Source of the DNA: Chloroflexota bacterium
GTDB lineage: Bacteria; Chloroflexota; Anaerolineae; JAADDB01
Direction of reading: 5' to 3'
DNA length: 7,462 nt
NCBI GenBank assembly: GCA_013154135.1
Contig: JAADDB010000236.1
Location: 1-7,462 of the forward strand
Of this stretch, positions 6,372 through 7,462 are shown in pieces. Position 1 is the stretch's first letter, and each line of letters starts with the position of its first letter. The notes beneath the pieces are model-generated. The model did not search any database. It saw only the letters and a list, made by a program, of their open reading frames with translations, and was not told where the DNA came from. The position numbers were made by a program, and so were the translations under genes.

Positions 6372-6384
6372 CGGTCCGCCCGGC

Positions 6385-7419
6385 TCAGTATCCCACAAAC
6401 CGCGCGTAGAGGGATTTGGCCTCCTCCTCGTCTCGGCCCCCTTTGATGATGGCCCGAGCATCGGGGAAGAGGGTGATTTCCCGGCCGTCCACCCGGAAGC
6501 GGAGGAGGTATTCGTTGAGGGTCAAATCCTGGACGTCGGGGTGATTCCGTAGCCGCTCGGCCAGAGCTTTCAAGTCTATGGGTTTTTCCGTGCGCACGAG
6601 GATCTGTACCGTGTCCCGGCCGCAGAGGCGGGTGATCCACGTGCCCACGTCCGCGTGGAGGAATTCGTACTTGCCCTGGCCACACGCGGGGCAGTCGGGC
6701 CGCCGCTCTACTTGAAACGCATCCCACGAATTGGCCAGCAAGTCAAAGTAGATGAGTCCCCGGTTCAGCTTGCCCATCCCCGTCAGGACTTTCATGCCTT
6801 CCCCCGCGCTGAAGGAGGCGATGACCCCTACCACCGGGCCGAGGACGCCCACGGTCTCGCACGTGTCCCCCTGGCCGGGCGCGGGCATGGTGTCGAAGAT
6901 GCATCGGAAGCAGGCCCCATCATGGGGGATGAAGGTGGCCGAGGAGCCGTACGCGGCCAACGCGCCTGTGTAGACCCAGGGGATGTTCTTGTACAGGCTG
7001 ACGTCGTTGATGAGGTAGCGGGTGAAGAAGTTGTCCGAGCCGTCCATGATCAGATCTACGCCTTCGACCAGCTCCAGCGCGTTGTCCGGGTTGAAATCCG
7101 CGACAACGGGTTCCACCTGTACGTCGCTGTTCACCCGGGCGAGTTTGCGGGCCGCGGCCACGGCTTTGGGCAATCCCTCCCGCACGTCGTCTTCGTCGTA
7201 GATGCTCTGACGGTGTAAGTTGTGCAATTCCACGAAATCCCGGTCGATGAGCCGCACGTACCCCACGCCCGCGCGCACAAGCCAATTGGCAATGGTGGAG
7301 CCGGTGGCCCCCACGCCCACAACCGCGACTCGAGAGGCTAGCAACTTCCTCTGTCCCTCCTCACCTAACTCACGAAAGATGATTTGCCGTTGGTATCGGC
7401 GCAAATCCGGTGTTGTCAT
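6385..7419 (-). CDS. ThiF/MoeB/HesA family E1-like adenylyltransferase with C-terminal extension
   Basis: This family uses ATP to adenylate the C-terminal Gly of a ubiquitin-like sulfur carrier (ThiS, MoaD or similar), activating it for sulfur transfer in thiamine, molybdopterin or related pathways. The 344-residue protein opens with RYQRQIIFRELGEEGQRKL (8-26). It has the nucleotide-binding GVGATG (35-40), NLHRQ (67-71), a conserved Lys in LPKA (85), and SDNFFTRYLIND (128-139). Two CxxC pairs (C170/C173 and C243/C246) are the structural zinc ligands. C187 in the DTCETVGVLGP stretch aligns with the conserved Cys of the family. Beyond the second CxxC, about 95 further residues form an extra domain, including LCGRDTVQI (265-273) and LNEYLLRFRVDG (301-312), as in the longer ThiF proteins of Bacillus and some Chloroflexota. 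I prefer the ATG at 7419 because AGGAGG lies 4 nt upstream; an in-frame TTG at 7443 would precede that site. The partner carrier protein is not in the window, so ThiF versus MoeB cannot be decided. Confidence 0.92.
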   Translation of the reverse strand: MTTPDLRRYQRQIIFRELGEEGQRKLLASRVAVVGVGATGSTIANWLVRAGVGYVRLIDRDFVELHNLHRQSIYDEDDVREGLPKAVAAARKLARVNSDVQVEPVVADFNPDNALELVEGVDLIMDGSDNFFTRYLINDVSLYKNIPWVYTGALAAYGSSATFIPHDGACFRCIFDTMPAPGQGDTCETVGVLGPVVGVIASFSAGEGMKVLTGMGKLNRGLIYFDLLANSWDAFQVERRPDCPACGQGKYEFLHADVGTWITRLCGRDTVQILVRTEKPIDLKALAERLRNHPDVQDLTLNEYLLRFRVDGREITLFPDARAIIKGGRDEEEAKSLYARFVGY

Positions 7420-7423
7420 GAGC

Positions 7424-7429
7424 CCTCCT
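7424..7429 (-). promoter_or_regulatory. Ribosome binding site deciding the start of the E1-like gene
   Basis: On the minus strand this reads AGGAGG followed by GCTC and ATG (7419). The 4-nt spacing is short but workable. It argues against the longer in-frame starts at 7437 (ATG) and 7443 (TTG), which lie upstream of it. Confidence 0.8.
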
Positions 7430-7462
7430 GTAAGCATGGACAATGGAGTTTGGCCAACCGCC

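Noticed and set aside
6372..6384. Bidirectional terminator between the convergent genes
   Set aside because: The 13-nt gap holds no inverted repeat or T-run; any terminator would have to lie within the coding ends.
7435..7457. TTGGCC with 17-nt spacer and CTTACA (minus strand) as a promoter for the E1-like gene
   Set aside because: The -10 candidate matches the consensus at only two positions.

Overview
The window is GC-rich bacterial DNA. It holds five confidently supported protein-coding genes on the plus strand, one on the minus strand, and a possible partial gene running off the left edge. The coding style (Arg almost entirely CGN, dense packing) and the SelB switch region, which reads RQMTIDLGFAW, remind me of thermophilic Chloroflexota such as Anaerolineae or Thermomicrobia relatives. 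This taxonomic guess is weak because no rRNA or marker gene other than selB is present.

Positions 1-170 are a short leader that may also carry the start of a divergent minus-strand reading frame. Positions 171-5288 form one tight plus-strand cluster of four genes: a 400-residue coiled-coil protein, SelB (selenocysteine-specific elongation factor), a DUF2071/acetoacetate-decarboxylase-like protein, and a protein related to PEP-utilising enzymes of the rifampin phosphotransferase/PEP synthase type. The junctions are 12 nt, a 4-nt ATGA overlap, and 1 nt, so cotranscription is very likely. Positions 5289-5447 are intergenic. A family-2 glycosyltransferase with two C-terminal membrane helices follows (5448-6371). 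It converges, 13 nt apart, with a ThiF/MoeB/HesA-type E1-like adenylyltransferase on the minus strand (6385-7419), whose start I place at an ATG behind a perfect AGGAGG.

Only SelB has a clear pathway role: it delivers selenocysteinyl-tRNA to recoded UGA codons. No selA, selD or selC (tRNA-Sec) is visible here, so the rest of the machinery must be elsewhere if the pathway is active. The other members of the cluster have no established link to selenium.

Two observations deserve a second look. First, the PEP-utiliser-like protein has no ATP-grasp domain, and its phospho-His swivel domain is collapsed: roughly 40 residues are missing and a Thr sits where the catalytic His should be. Second, a 40-nt sequence occurs twice in inverted orientation (82-121 and 5288-5327, 34 of 40 identical), exactly bracketing the four-gene cluster. 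Both copies begin with ATG and can be read as related N-termini, one open to the window edge and the other stopped after 14 codons.
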